Shown here: piece after piece, positions 7,414 to 16,026 of the stretch
Layout of the letters: each line of letters starts with the position of its first letter
Numbering within the stretch: position 1 is the stretch's first letter
Assembly: GCA_905215045.1 (NCBI GenBank)
Contig: CAJMOO010000009.1
Location: 1 to 35,289 of the forward strand
DNA: 35,289 nucleotides
Source of the DNA: an uncultured bacterium
GTDB taxonomy: Bacteria; Bacillota_A; Clostridia; Lachnospirales; Lachnospiraceae
Reading direction: 5' to 3'
Made by a program: the position numbers and the translations under genes
Notes under the pieces: model-generated
What the model was told of the DNA's origin: nothing
The model's input: the letters and a program-made list of their open reading frames with translations, nothing else
The model's database searches: none

Positions 7414-7731
7414 CTAGATAGAAGCTTTAGAAACAGCATTGAAAAAATTTACCAATCGAAACATAGCATCTAATTTGTTGCTATGCTTAGTTGGATTAGC
7501 AATTAATTCATCAAATGCATTCAAATCTAAACCAACATATTTTGTAATAGAAGCTCTGGAGATATGAAATATCTCTTCCAGACTATTAACAATATTTAAA
7601 AGATAATTATCCTGATTTACCTTTTGTACATAAAGAAAACTCAAAAACTCCATTATCTTTTGACTCTCCCCAAGATCAAAAACCTCAAATTCATCAAATC
7701 TCTCACAATTAACATCAATATACTTATCCAT
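7414..7731 (-). CDS. Small hypothetical protein, possible helix-turn-helix
   Basis: This 105-residue protein is not recognised with certainty. It starts MDKYIDVNCERFDEFEVF and is acidic in its first half. The second half (EEIFHISRASITKYVGLDLN, then AFDELIANPTKHSNKL) looks helical and resembles the layout of a helix-turn-helix, but the match is weak. ATG 7731 has AAGGAG about eight bases upstream, whereas the 13-codon upstream extension in this frame has no site. It has its own promoter at 7776-7804 and is not close enough to any gene for context to help. Confidence 0.5.
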   Translation of the reverse strand: MDKYIDVNCERFDEFEVFDLGESQKIMEFLSFLYVQKVNQDNYLLNIVNSLEEIFHISRASITKYVGLDLNAFDELIANPTKHSNKLDAMFRLVNFFNAVSKASI

Positions 7732-7775
7732 GAAAATTCTCCTTATAGTTATAAAAGTTAGCAGTAACAAACTAA

Positions 7776-7804
7776 ATCATATCACTATCAATATAAAAGT
7801 TCAA
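7776..7804 (-). promoter_or_regulatory. Sigma-A promoter for the small hypothetical gene
   Basis: On the minus strand, TTGAAC (7804-7799), a 17-base spacer and TATGAT (7781-7776) lie about 45 bases before the start codon at 7731. Confidence 0.6.
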
Positions 7805-7935
7805 TACAAAATATATTCCTATATAAAATAGATGACTTTCAATTTATACGCACAAAAATGACTGTCATCCAATACATAAATTAATATCCAATATCGTTTA
7901 ACATACACACCCATAGTGATTTGAATAGCCTTCCG

Positions 7936-8072
7936 TGTATATGAGAAAAACGAAATCATAGCATAAAAGATCCAGAACCATTGAAATTTTGCGAATCAGC
8001 GACCGTTCAAAACGGCGAGCAAAATTTCTGGTCTGGATCTTTTATGCTATGATTTCGTTTTTCTCATATACA
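7936..8072. repeat. Long near-perfect inverted repeat (MITE-like or large hairpin)
   Basis: The outer 41 bases of each arm (7936-7976 and 8032-8072) are perfect reverse complements. After a short mismatch the pairing resumes with AAATTTTGC on the left and its complement on the right. The centre (about 7993-8018) contains a small CCGTT/AACGG stem. As RNA this would fold into a hairpin of roughly 50 base pairs. It lies 19 bases past the argG stop, within the 360-base stretch (7732-8091) that otherwise holds only a promoter. It has no T run, so it is not a standard terminator. A miniature inverted-repeat element is the alternative. No target-site duplication is obvious. Confidence 0.8.
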
Positions 8073-8091
8073 TTCAAACGACTAATTCAAA

Positions 8092-9321
8092 TTACTTATT
8101 ATTATTTTTTTCAGCTTCCTGCATTTTCATAGCACGAACTTTCAAAGGAAGTCCAAACAAAGTAATAAATCCATCAGCATCATGATGATCATACATATCA
8201 CCTGTTGTGAAAGAAGCTAAAGATTCATTGTATAAGCTGTATGGAGAAGTAGTTCCGGCTTTGATGATGTTACCTTTGTAAAGTTTGAATTTAACTTCAC
8301 CTGTTACATACTGCTGAGTAGATGTAACGAATGCCTGGATTGCTTCGCGAAGTGGTGTGAACCATTTTCCTTCGTATACAACCTGAGCCATCTGGCTTCC
8401 AAGTTTCTTCTTAGCTTCCATTGTTTCACGGTCAAGGATTAATTCTTCTAACTGATCGTGAGCAGCCATTAAGATTGTTCCACCTGGAGTTTCATATACA
8501 CCACGGGATTTCATTCCTACAACACGGTTTTCAACGATATCAACGATACCGATACCATTTTCACCACCAAGACGGTTTAATTCAGTGATGATCTCAGAAA
8601 CTTTCATTTCTTTTCCGTTTAATGTCTTAGGAACACCAGCTTCAAATGTCATAGTAACTTCTGTTTCTTTATCTGGAGCGTTTTCTGGAGTTACTCCTAA
8701 AACAAGCATGTTGTTATAGTTAGGTGCCAGAGAAGGATCTTCTAATTCAAGACCTTCGTGGCTGATATGCCATAAATTACGGTCACGGCTGTAGCTGTGG
8801 CTTGCATCAAATGGAAGGTGGATTCCGTGTGCTTCACAGAATTCAATTTCATCTTCACGAGACTGCATTGTCCATACGTCTGTCATACGCCATGGAGCGA
8901 TGATCTTGATGTCTGGAGCTAAAGCTTTGATACCAAGTTCAAAACGGATCTGGTCATTTCCTTTTCCTGTAGCACCGTGGCAGATAGCAACTGCGTTTTC
9001 TTTTCTTGCAATCTCAACTAATTTCTTAGCGATTGCTGGACGAGCCATAGATGTTCCAAGAAGATACTGATGTTCGTATACAGCACCTGCCTGTACGCAT
9101 GGCATGATGTAGTTATCACAGAAATCATCAACGATATCTTCGATATATAATTTAGATGCTCCGGATAATTTTGCTCTTTCATCAAGTCCGTCTAATTCGT
9201 TACCCTGTCCACAGTTAACGCAGCAGCAGATAACTTCATAGTCAAATGTTTCCTTAAGCCAAGGAATCAGAGCTGTAGTATCAAGACCTCCGGAATATGC
9301 TAAAACAACTTTTTCTTTCAT
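8092..9321 (-). CDS. argG: Argininosuccinate synthase
   Basis: ArgG (409 residues) joins citrulline and aspartate with ATP to form argininosuccinate, the next-to-last step of arginine synthesis in the cytoplasm. The N-terminus [19 protein letters not shown] is the PP-loop that binds ATP. Further family blocks are [35 protein letters not shown] and [10 protein letters not shown]. The length is normal for the family. ATG 9321 is chosen because AGGAGG stands about eight bases upstream; 28 in-frame codons further upstream lack a site and overlap the promoter. It is transcribed away from argCJBD, sharing the control region between them. The ornithine carbamoyltransferase (argF) and argininosuccinate lyase (argH) genes are not in the window. 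Confidence 0.98.
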   Translation of the reverse strand: MKEKVVLAYSGGLDTTALIPWLKETFDYEVICCCVNCGQGNELDGLDERAKLSGASKLYIEDIVDDFCDNYIMPCVQAGAVYEHQYLLGTSMARPAIAKKLVEIARKENAVAICHGATGKGNDQIRFELGIKALAPDIKIIAPWRMTDVWTMQSREDEIEFCEAHGIHLPFDASHSYSRDRNLWHISHEGLELEDPSLAPNYNNMLVLGVTPENAPDKETEVTMTFEAGVPKTLNGKEMKVSEIITELNRLGGENGIGIVDIVENRVVGMKSRGVYETPGGTILMAAHDQLEELILDRETMEAKKKLGSQMAQVVYEGKWFTPLREAIQAFVTSTQQYVTGEVKFKLYKGNIIKAGTTSPYSLYNESLASFTTGDMYDHHDADGFITLFGLPLKVRAMKMQEAEKNNNK

Positions 9322-9363
9322 GAAATAAATCCTCCTAAGTGTATATTGACGGGATGTTTTCCT

Positions 9364-9393
9364 ATTATATAGGATGTAATATTTCAAAATCAA
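9364..9393 (-). promoter_or_regulatory. Probable argG promoter
   Basis: On the minus strand, TTGATT (9393-9388), an 18-base spacer and a perfect TATAAT (9369-9364) place the transcription start about 35 bases before the argG start codon. Confidence 0.6.
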
Positions 9394-9401
9394 AATCCCG
9401 C

Positions 9402-9534
9402 ACATTCATATAAATATTTGCCTGTCTATTAATATACGTTATATTTGCATCTTTTGCAAGTTCTATTTTCGAAAATAATGAATATTTATAACATAAAAAT
9501 GAATAAAATGAAAAATAAGTGCATATTTATACAA
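9402..9534. promoter_or_regulatory. Putative ArgR operator region between argG and argC
   Basis: The very AT-rich intergenic stretch (9322-9627, about 305 bases) carries several sequences resembling ARG boxes (TGAAT, A/T core, ATTCA). They include CATTCATATAAATATTTG at 9402-9419, ATGAATATTTATAACA at 9478-9493, ATGAATAAAATGA at 9499-9511 and GTGCATATTTATACAA at 9519-9534. Multiple boxes between divergent arg promoters are the usual pattern for the arginine repressor ArgR. No single box is a perfect palindrome, so assignment of individual sites is tentative. Confidence 0.45.
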
Positions 9535-9539
9535 AAGTA

Positions 9540-9568
9540 TTGCATATTTCAAAATTCGGTTGTATACT
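9540..9568 (+). promoter_or_regulatory. Probable argCJBD promoter
   Basis: TTGCAT (9540-9545), a 17-base spacer and TATACT (9563-9568) predict a start of transcription near 9575. This makes the ATG at 9577 an unlikely start and supports translation from ATG 9628. Confidence 0.65.
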
Positions 9569-9627
9569 TATGAACAATGATTGAAAAAATAACCTACATT
9601 ATAGAAGAGAAGGACAAGGAGATTAAC

Positions 9628-10668
9628 ATGATCAAAGCAGGAATCATTGGATCTACAGGTTACGCAGGACAGGAACTTGTAAGAATTCTTACACAGCATA
9701 AAGATGCCGAAGTCGTATGGTATGGATCCAGAAGTTATATTGACCAGAAATATTATGAAGTATTTAGAAATATGTTCCAGATCGTTGACGACAAATGTTT
9801 AGACGATAACATGGATGAACTTGCATCCAAAGTAGATGTCATCTTTACAGCGACACCACAGGGACTTTGCAGTTCTTTAGTATCAGAAGAAATCTTATCA
9901 AAAGTTAAGATCATTGACTTAAGTGCAGATTTCCGTATCAAAGATGTCAATCGTTATGAAGAATGGTATGGCATCAAACATCAGAGTCCAGAATTTATCG
10001 ATGAGGCAGTTTATGGACTTTGCGAGATCAACCGTGAAGATATCAAGAATGCACGACTGATCGCTAATCCAGGATGCTATCCAACATGCTCTACATTATC
10101 TATTTACCCAATGGCAAAAGAAGGACTGATCGAGATGAACAGTGTGATCATCGATGCAAAATCAGGAACATCCGGAGCTGGACGTGGAGCTAAAGTAAAT
10201 AATCTGTATTGTGAAGTAAATGAAAATATCAAAGCGTATGGAGTTGCAACACACAGACATACTCCAGAGATCGAAGATCAGTTAAGCTATGCATCCGGAG
10301 AAGAAGTATTATTAAACTTCACACCACATTTAATTCCAATGAACCGTGGAATTTTAGTGACAGCATATGCAACACTTAAGAAGGATGTAAGTTACGAAGA
10401 AGTTAAAGCAATTTACGATTCTTATTATAAAGACGAGAAGTTCGTCAGAGTTTTAGATAAAGATGTCTGCCCTGAGACAAGATGGGTAGAAGGAAGTAAC
10501 TACGTTGATGTCAACTTTAAGATCGACAAACGTACAAACCGTATCATCATGATGGGTGCCATGGACAACCTTGTAAAAGGAGCAGCCGGACAGGCAGTAC
10601 AGAACATGAACCTTATGTTTGGATTAAAAGAAACTGAAGGATTAGAATTAGTACCAATGTTCCCATAG
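9628..10668 (+). CDS. argC: N-acetyl-gamma-glutamyl-phosphate reductase
   Basis: ArgC (346 residues) reduces N-acetylglutamyl phosphate to the semialdehyde with NADPH, the third step of ornithine synthesis. MIKAGIIGSTGYAGQELVRI at the N-terminus is the NADP-binding loop. LIANPGCYPTCSTL carries the catalytic cysteine, and SGAGRGAK and HRHTPEIEDQL are further family motifs. ATG 9628 is preferred, with AAGGAG upstream. The in-frame ATG 9577 would add 17 residues not found in the family and coincides with the predicted transcription start. It is the first gene of argCJBD, 26 bases before argJ, and is expected to be repressed by arginine through ArgR. Confidence 0.97.
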   Translation: MIKAGIIGSTGYAGQELVRILTQHKDAEVVWYGSRSYIDQKYYEVFRNMFQIVDDKCLDDNMDELASKVDVIFTATPQGLCSSLVSEEILSKVKIIDLSADFRIKDVNRYEEWYGIKHQSPEFIDEAVYGLCEINREDIKNARLIANPGCYPTCSTLSIYPMAKEGLIEMNSVIIDAKSGTSGAGRGAKVNNLYCEVNENIKAYGVATHRHTPEIEDQLSYASGEEVLLNFTPHLIPMNRGILVTAYATLKKDVSYEEVKAIYDSYYKDEKFVRVLDKDVCPETRWVEGSNYVDVNFKIDKRTNRIIMMGAMDNLVKGAAGQAVQNMNLMFGLKETEGLELVPMFP

Positions 10669-10694
10669 AGCTTTGGTAAGGAAGGACTAGAATT

Positions 10695-11921
10695 ATGAAG
10701 ATCATCAATGCCGGAGTGACAGCTCCAAAAGGTTTCAAATGTGCAGGACTTCGTGCCGGAGTCAAACCAGGAAAGACAAACAAAGATATGGCAATGATCG
10801 TAAGTGAAGTGCCAGCAAAGATCGCAGGAACATTTACAAAGAATATCGTAAAAGCAGCCCCTGTTTTATGGGGAAAGAAGATCGTTGAAGAACAGGAAGC
10901 AGTCAGAGCCGTTGTAGTGAACACTGGAATTGCCAATGCATGTACTGGTGCACAGGGATATGAAAATGTTGTAACAGAGGCAAAAGAAGTTGCAGCCCTG
11001 TTAGATATCAAACCAGAAGAAGTTGTCGTAGGTTCCACAGGAGTTATCGGACAGCAGCTTCCAATGGATGTGATCAAAGAAGGAATCAAGAAATTAGTTC
11101 CAGAATTAAAAGCAGACAGACAAAGTGAAGAAGATGCATCATGGGCTATTCTTACAACCGATACAAAACCAAAAGAAGCAGCCGTAGAAGTAGAGATTGA
11201 CGGAAAGACTGTTACAATTGCAGGTATGTGTAAAGGTTCAGGAATGATCCATCCAAACATGGGAACAATGCTTGGATTTATCACAACAGATGCAGCAATC
11301 GATAAAGCTTTATTATTAGAGCTTCAGAGAGAATTGATCGAAGATACATTTAATATGGTATCCGTTGATGGAGATACATCTACAAATGACACCGTTTTCG
11401 TATTTGCAAATGGAATGGCAGAGAACAAAGAGATCACAGAAAAAGATGCAGACTATGAAGCATTCAAAGAAGGTTTATTATATGTAAACCAGTCTCTTGC
11501 AAAACAGATCGCTGGAGATGGAGAAGGATGCACCCGTTTATTCGAAGTTCATGTAGCAGGTGCAGATTCTAAGGAAAATGCAAAGATCTTAAGTAAATCT
11601 GTTGTGACATCAAGCCTTACAAAAGCGGCAATCTACGGAAAAGATGCAAACTGGGGAAGAATCCTTTGTGCTCTTGGATATGCAGGGGTTGATTTTGATC
11701 CAGTGAAAGTTGATATCAGCTTAAAGAGTGAGGATGGTGTGATCGAGATCGTAAAAGACGGAATCGCAACAGATTATTCTGAAGACGAAGCAACGAAAGT
11801 GCTATCCGCAGATGCAGTGACAGCAGACATTGATGTACATAATGGAGAATTTGAAGCAACTGCATGGGGATGTGATCTGACACACGATTATGTAACAATC
11901 AATGCAGACTACAGATCATAA
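10695..11921 (+). CDS. argJ: Bifunctional glutamate N-acetyltransferase / ornithine acetyltransferase
   Basis: ArgJ (408 residues) transfers the acetyl group from N-acetylornithine to glutamate, recycling it. Many members can also make N-acetylglutamate from acetyl-CoA, but that second activity cannot be read from the sequence. The protein begins GVTAPKGFKCAGLRAGVK and contains VVVNTGIANACTGAQG. The self-cleavage site lies in GSGMIHPNMGTMLGFITT, and the nucleophile threonine is residue 191. Most relatives have alanine before this threonine (NMATML); here it is glycine. The late motif YGKDANWGRIL is also present. AAGGA precedes the ATG. It is followed by argB after a 77-base gap without an evident terminator. 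Confidence 0.97.
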   Translation: MKIINAGVTAPKGFKCAGLRAGVKPGKTNKDMAMIVSEVPAKIAGTFTKNIVKAAPVLWGKKIVEEQEAVRAVVVNTGIANACTGAQGYENVVTEAKEVAALLDIKPEEVVVGSTGVIGQQLPMDVIKEGIKKLVPELKADRQSEEDASWAILTTDTKPKEAAVEVEIDGKTVTIAGMCKGSGMIHPNMGTMLGFITTDAAIDKALLLELQRELIEDTFNMVSVDGDTSTNDTVFVFANGMAENKEITEKDADYEAFKEGLLYVNQSLAKQIAGDGEGCTRLFEVHVAGADSKENAKILSKSVVTSSLTKAAIYGKDANWGRILCALGYAGVDFDPVKVDISLKSEDGVIEIVKDGIATDYSEDEATKVLSADAVTADIDVHNGEFEATAWGCDLTHDYVTINADYRS

Positions 11922-11998
11922 GAATAGGATTAACATAAATACAGACAGACGATAAAATAAAATGCATAAAAGCCAGACAGCTATGAAAGGAAGAGTCA

Positions 11999-12937
11999 AT
12001 GGAACAGATGGGAAATGAAATTAACGATTTAATCGAACAGTCAAAACAGAAAGCAAAAGTATTAACAGAGGCTTTACCATATATCCGCCGTTTCAATAAC
12101 AGCTACGTTGTTGTAAAATACGGTGGAAGCGCTATGAAAGACAAGAATCTTCAGAAGAGCGTGATCAGAGACGTTGCATTATTAAAATTAGTAGGTATGA
12201 AACCGATCATCGTACATGGTGGGGGAAAAGAAATCAGTAAGTGGGTTCGTATGTCAGGAAAAGAACCTGAATTTTATCATGGACTTCGTGTCACAGATAA
12301 AGAGACAATGGAAGTTGCTGAGATGGTATTATTTAAAGTTAATCAGGAACTGGTTGCCATGATGGCAGAAGTTGGAGTGAAAGCAGTAGGTCTTTCTGGA
12401 AAAGATGCAGAAATGATCCGCGTTAAGAAAAAAGAGATGCCAGGAAAAGATCTTGGATATGTTGGTGAAGTAACGAGCGTTGATACAACACTTGTTGAAG
12501 CACTGATCGAAGATGATTTTGTACCAGTTATTTCTCCAATCGGATTAGGAGATAATTACGAAGCATATAACATTAATGCTGACGATACAGCATGTGCAGT
12601 TGCAGAAGCATTAAATGCAGAGAAACTTGTATTTTTAACAGATATCGAAGGTGTTTTTGTAGATCCTGAGGATAAATCAACACTGATTTCTGAGATGGAT
12701 TTAAAACAGGCAAAAGAATTTATTGACAACGGAGTTGTTGGTGGAGGAATGCTTCCAAAACTTAAAAACTGTATTGAAGCGATCGAAGGTGGAGTTTCCA
12801 GAGTCCATATCTTAGATGGACGTTTGACAAACTGTTTGTTACTGGAGTTCTTTACAGAAAAAGGTATCGGAACAGCTATCTTAAAAGAACCATTATTTGA
12901 TAAACCATTGTTCAGTGAAGATGAGGAAGGATGTTAA
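11999..12937 (+). CDS. argB: Acetylglutamate kinase
   Basis: ArgB (312 residues) phosphorylates N-acetylglutamate, usually the committed and often arginine-inhibited step. The N-terminal helix ([20 protein letters not shown]) is of the type found in arginine-sensitive hexameric kinases. It is followed by [23 protein letters not shown], and the GGGMLPKL loop near the C-terminus, all features of the amino acid kinase fold. Feedback inhibition by arginine is inferred from that N-terminal helix. The start has AAAGGAAG upstream. The stop is one base before the argD start, indicating tight coupling. Confidence 0.97.
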   Translation: MEQMGNEINDLIEQSKQKAKVLTEALPYIRRFNNSYVVVKYGGSAMKDKNLQKSVIRDVALLKLVGMKPIIVHGGGKEISKWVRMSGKEPEFYHGLRVTDKETMEVAEMVLFKVNQELVAMMAEVGVKAVGLSGKDAEMIRVKKKEMPGKDLGYVGEVTSVDTTLVEALIEDDFVPVISPIGLGDNYEAYNINADDTACAVAEALNAEKLVFLTDIEGVFVDPEDKSTLISEMDLKQAKEFIDNGVVGGGMLPKLKNCIEAIEGGVSRVHILDGRLTNCLLLEFFTEKGIGTAILKEPLFDKPLFSEDEEGC

Positions 12938-12938
12938 G

Positions 12939-14132
12939 ATGAAAACTCAGCAGGAATATATCGACCAGGGAGAACAGTATATCTTAAAGACATACAATCG
13001 TTTTCCAGTTGTATTAGAAAAAGGGGAAGGCGTTTATTTATACGATGCTGACCATAAAAAATATTTAGACTTTGGTGCAGGAATTGCCGTATTTGCATTA
13101 GGATATGGAAATGAAGCCTACAATCAGGCATTAAAAGATCAGATTGACAAGCTGATCCATACATCAAATTTATATTACAACATTCCAGCAGTAGAAGCTG
13201 CAAAGAAGATTGTTGATGCTTCAGGACTTAAGAAAGTATTCTTTACAAATAGTGGAACAGAAGCGATCGAAGGTGCATTAAAAGTTGCAAGAAAGTATGC
13301 ATATAACAAAGATGATTCCAAAGATTATGAATTTATCGCTATGAATCATTCTTTCCACGGAAGAAGCCAGGGAGCTTTATCTGTTACGGGTAACAGCCAT
13401 TATCAGGATGGATTCGTGCCAAAAGAATTCCGTGCCGTATTTGCAGAATTTAATAACTTAGAAGATGTTGTATCAAAGATTACAGACAAGACTTGCGGAA
13501 TCATCTGTGAGGTTGTTCAGGGTGAAGGTGGTATTTTCCCTGCAGATAAGGAATTCTTAGAGGGACTTCGTAAAGTTTGTGATGAAAAAGATATTTTACT
13601 GATCTTTGATGAGATCCAGTGTGGAATGGGACGTTGTGGATCCTTATTTGCACATGATCTTTATGGAGTGAAACCAGATGTTTTAACACTTGCAAAGGCA
13701 CTTGGATGTGGTGTTCCAGTTGGAGCATTTGTTGTAGGAGAAAAGGCTGATGGGGCTTTAGTTCCAGGAGATCATGGAACAACTTATGGAGGAAATCCAT
13801 TTGCAACAGCAGCGATCAATGCCGTATTTGATCAGTTTGAGAAATTACAGATTCCAGAACATGCAAAAGAAATCGGAGCTTATCTGTGGGATAAGTTAGA
13901 AGAATTAAAAGACAAACATGACTGTATCACAGGACATCGTGGAATTGCATTAATGCAGGGACTCGAATTTAGTGCGGATCATCCAGTCGGAGATATCGTA
14001 AAGAAAGCATTAGAAAAGGGACTGATCTTAATTTCCGCAGGAAATAATGTCATTCGTTTCGTACCACCACTTGTGATCGAAAAAGAACATGTGGATGAAA
14101 TGATTTCTATTTTAGAAGATTGTATCGCATAA
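12939..14132 (+). CDS. argD: Acetylornithine aminotransferase
   Basis: ArgD (397 residues) is a pyridoxal-phosphate enzyme that converts N-acetylglutamate semialdehyde to N-acetylornithine, using glutamate as amino donor. Class III aminotransferase motifs are clear: FFTNSGTEAIEGALKVARKY for phosphate binding, LIFDEIQCGMGRCG, and LTLAKALGCGVPVGA with the PLP lysine. ATG 12939 lies one base after the argB stop and uses AGGAAGGA in the end of argB; 14 upstream in-frame codons overlap argB and are unlikely. It is the last gene of argCJBD and is followed by a long hairpin at 14151-14195. Confidence 0.96.
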   Translation: MKTQQEYIDQGEQYILKTYNRFPVVLEKGEGVYLYDADHKKYLDFGAGIAVFALGYGNEAYNQALKDQIDKLIHTSNLYYNIPAVEAAKKIVDASGLKKVFFTNSGTEAIEGALKVARKYAYNKDDSKDYEFIAMNHSFHGRSQGALSVTGNSHYQDGFVPKEFRAVFAEFNNLEDVVSKITDKTCGIICEVVQGEGGIFPADKEFLEGLRKVCDEKDILLIFDEIQCGMGRCGSLFAHDLYGVKPDVLTLAKALGCGVPVGAFVVGEKADGALVPGDHGTTYGGNPFATAAINAVFDQFEKLQIPEHAKEIGAYLWDKLEELKDKHDCITGHRGIALMQGLEFSADHPVGDIVKKALEKGLILISAGNNVIRFVPPLVIEKEHVDEMISILEDCIA

Positions 14133-14150
14133 GAAGATGTATAAAATAAA

Positions 14151-14195
14151 CCTCTATGGGGAGACTATCTGTAAAAAGATAGTTTTTCATGGAGG
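14151..14195 (+). terminator. Hairpin after argD that also covers the next ribosome-binding site
   Basis: The left arm 14151-14170 pairs with 14177-14195 over about 19 base pairs, with several G-U pairs and one bulged G, around a GTAAAA loop. A short T run follows. The last bases of the right arm are the GGAGG used by the next gene, so the hairpin could both end argD transcripts and hide that site. Confidence 0.65.
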
Positions 14196-14200
14196 TTTTT

Positions 14201-14638
14201 ATGTTTGGATTTATCATTGCTCTTGTTTCGGGAGCCTTAATGAGTATTCAGGGAGTATTTAACACAGAAGTGACAAAACAAAGCAGTACATGGACGACAA
14301 GTACCTTTGTTCAGGCGACAGGATTTCTTGCATGTTTGATCGTATGGTTTGTGACGGAAAGAGAGCAAAGTTTTACGATGCTTTTAAAAGTAAGCCCAAA
14401 ATATCTGCTGCTTGGAGGAATTATTGGTGCAGCGATCACATTTACTGTCATTAAGAGCGTTGCAAGTCTTGGACCAGCACAATCAGCAATGCTGATCGTT
14501 GCATCTCAAAGTGTCGTGTCGTATCTGATCGAAGTATTTGGTTTGTTTGGCGTAGAGAAAACAGGCTTTGCATGGATAAAACTTTTGGGAGTTGTTTTGT
14601 TTGTTGCAGGTTTATTAATATTTAAATGGAAATCATAA
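14201..14638 (+). CDS. DMT-superfamily membrane protein, YdcZ (DUF606) type
   Basis: This 145-residue protein has about five hydrophobic helices and matches the YdcZ/DUF606 branch of the drug/metabolite transporter superfamily. It starts MFGFIIALVSGALMSIQGVF, has STFVQATGFLACLIVWF, and ends with a helix followed by FKWKS. Single-domain members probably work as dimers; the substrate is unknown. ATG 14201 follows GGAGG with good spacing, whereas ATG 14189 in the same frame overlaps it. The ribosome-binding site is part of a long hairpin, so expression may be low or controlled at the RNA level. Confidence 0.85.
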   Translation: MFGFIIALVSGALMSIQGVFNTEVTKQSSTWTTSTFVQATGFLACLIVWFVTEREQSFTMLLKVSPKYLLLGGIIGAAITFTVIKSVASLGPAQSAMLIVASQSVVSYLIEVFGLFGVEKTGFAWIKLLGVVLFVAGLLIFKWKS

Positions 14639-14645
14639 ATATCTC

Positions 14646-14674
14646 TTGTAAAGTATTATAATTTTCGCTAAAAT
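14646..14674 (+). promoter_or_regulatory. Probable promoter of the comEA-comEC operon
   Basis: TTGTAA (14646-14651), a 17-base spacer and TAAAAT (14669-14674) stand about 50 bases before the comEA start codon and just after the YdcZ-type gene. Confidence 0.6.
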
Positions 14675-14724
14675 AGAGAATAGATTTACATGTTCCAGGC
14701 TCTTTGCATAAGACCGGGAGGTTT

Positions 14725-15291
14725 ATGTTGTTTAGAAGAGTCCAAATAATAACCATTTTGCTGGTGGCGGTACTTACGTTTAGTGGATGTACACGCAGAA
14801 GAGATGTAACGATCGTATCGGAGCAGGAGAAGACGACAACGGCAAGGAAATCCTCATCCAACGATGTTATTTATGTCTATATCTGCGGAGAAGTAAAGCA
14901 TCCAGGAGTATACAAATTTTCAAAAGATGACAGGATCGTAGCGGCGATCAAAGCATCTGGAGGACTGACATCCAAGGCATCAGCAGAGAGTATTAACCAG
15001 GCAGAGAAGATGAAAGACGGGCAGCAGATCACGATCCCGTCGAAGAAACAAGTAACGAAGAAGGAAACAACCGATGTGAACGCCGCACAATCTTCCTCTG
15101 GAAAGATTAATATCAATACTGCAAGTGTCGAGGAATTAAAGACACTTTCTGGAATTGGAGAATCGAAAGCGAATGATATTATTTCTTATCGAGAGGAACA
15201 TGGCTCTTTTACAAGCCCTGAGGATATCATGAAGATTCAAGGGATCAAAGAGGGAATCTATAATAAGATCAAAGACAAGATAACAATATAA
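14725..15291 (+). CDS. comEA: ComEA-type DNA-binding protein, predicted lipoprotein
   Basis: ComEA (188 residues) captures DNA outside the membrane during transformation and passes it to ComEC. A signal sequence ends in LTFSGC, a lipobox-like site that would lipidate cysteine at about residue 19; Bacillus ComEA is instead held by a transmembrane helix. Next comes an SLBB-type domain (VYICGEVKHPGVYKF, near residues 48-100), then a polar linker. The double helix-hairpin-helix DNA-binding domain follows (ININTASVEELKTLSGIGES, residues 130-188). ATG 14725 follows GGGAGG; the upstream in-frame TTG 14704 is less likely. It is the first gene of a five-gene run that ends in comEC. Whether the organism is naturally transformable is not shown by this. 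Confidence 0.9.
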   Translation: MLFRRVQIITILLVAVLTFSGCTRRRDVTIVSEQEKTTTARKSSSNDVIYVYICGEVKHPGVYKFSKDDRIVAAIKASGGLTSKASAESINQAEKMKDGQQITIPSKKQVTKKETTDVNAAQSSSGKININTASVEELKTLSGIGESKANDIISYREEHGSFTSPEDIMKIQGIKEGIYNKIKDKITI

Positions 15292-15308
15292 TTTATAGAG
15301 GTGGAAAA

Positions 15309-15998
15309 ATGAGGAAGGTCTTAGTTGTTGATGATGAAAAACTAATCGTGAAAGGCATCAAATTCAGTTTAGAACAAGACGAGATGCAGGTTGACTGTGC
15401 TTATGACGGAGAAGAAGCATTAGAGAAAGCAAAGGAGAATAAATATGATATTATTCTTCTCGATGTAATGCTTCCGGGACTGACTGGATTTGAAGTATGC
15501 CAGGCAATCCGTGAATTTTCCAATGTTCCGATCATTATGCTGACGGCTAAGGGAGAAGATATGGATAAGATCCTTGGATTAGAATATGGTGCGGATGATT
15601 ATATTACCAAACCGTTTAATATCCTTGAGGTGAAAGCAAGGATCAAAGCAATTTTACGTCGAAGTGCACATCATGATGTGAAGGAAGAAGAATCAGCGAA
15701 AGTTGTAGAATCCAGAGGATTGAAGATCGACTGTGAAAGCCGCAGAGTTCATATCCACGGCAAAGAAGTGAATTTAACAGCCAAGGAATTTGATCTGCTT
15801 GAGTTACTGGTATTTCATCCGAATAAAGTATACAGCAGAGAAGATCTGTTGAATACTGTATGGGGATATGATTATCCGGGAGATGCAAGAACCGTCGATG
15901 TTCATATTCGAAGATTAAGAGAGAAGATTGAAGTGAATCCGGGAGTTCCGGATTATGTACATACAAAGTGGGGGGTAGGTTACTATTTTCAAGCGTAA
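15309..15998 (+). CDS. OmpR/PhoB-family response regulator
   Basis: This 229-residue protein has an N-terminal receiver domain (RKVLVVDDEKLIVKGI; phospho-acceptor D52 in ILLDVMLPG; conserved threonine in MLTAKG; lysine in ITKPF). A C-terminal winged-helix DNA-binding domain follows (NLTAKEFDLLELL, then DARTVDVHIRRLREKIE and HTKWGVGYYF). GAGGTGG precedes the ATG. The partner kinase gene follows immediately and may begin inside the end of this gene. Its targets are unknown; placement between comEA and comEC makes competence or envelope genes plausible, but this is an inference. Confidence 0.95.
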   Translation: MRKVLVVDDEKLIVKGIKFSLEQDEMQVDCAYDGEEALEKAKENKYDIILLDVMLPGLTGFEVCQAIREFSNVPIIMLTAKGEDMDKILGLEYGADDYITKPFNILEVKARIKAILRRSAHHDVKEEESAKVVESRGLKIDCESRRVHIHGKEVNLTAKEFDLLELLVFHPNKVYSREDLLNTVWGYDYPGDARTVDVHIRRLREKIEVNPGVPDYVHTKWGVGYYFQA

Positions 15999-16026
15999 GA
16001 AAGACCGGTTTGCCTTCTTACATAGT

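Noticed and set aside
1..7800. Prophage or integrative element
   Set aside because: No integrase, phage structural gene, tRNA target or attachment repeat was found; only AT-rich composition and one truncated gene suggest mobility.
7840..8091. CRISPR-like repeats near 7936-8072
   Set aside because: There is a single inverted repeat and no direct repeats with spacers.
9577..9627. Longer ArgC starting at ATG 9577
   Set aside because: It coincides with the predicted transcription start, and the added residues are not family-like.
9322..9627. T-box or other riboswitch leader for the arg genes
   Set aside because: No T-box core sequence, specifier stem or terminator was seen in the short leaders; ArgR control explains the region better.
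10613..11284. A 223-codon open frame on the minus strand
   Set aside because: It is antisense to the argC end and argJ, resembles no family and lacks a ribosome-binding site.
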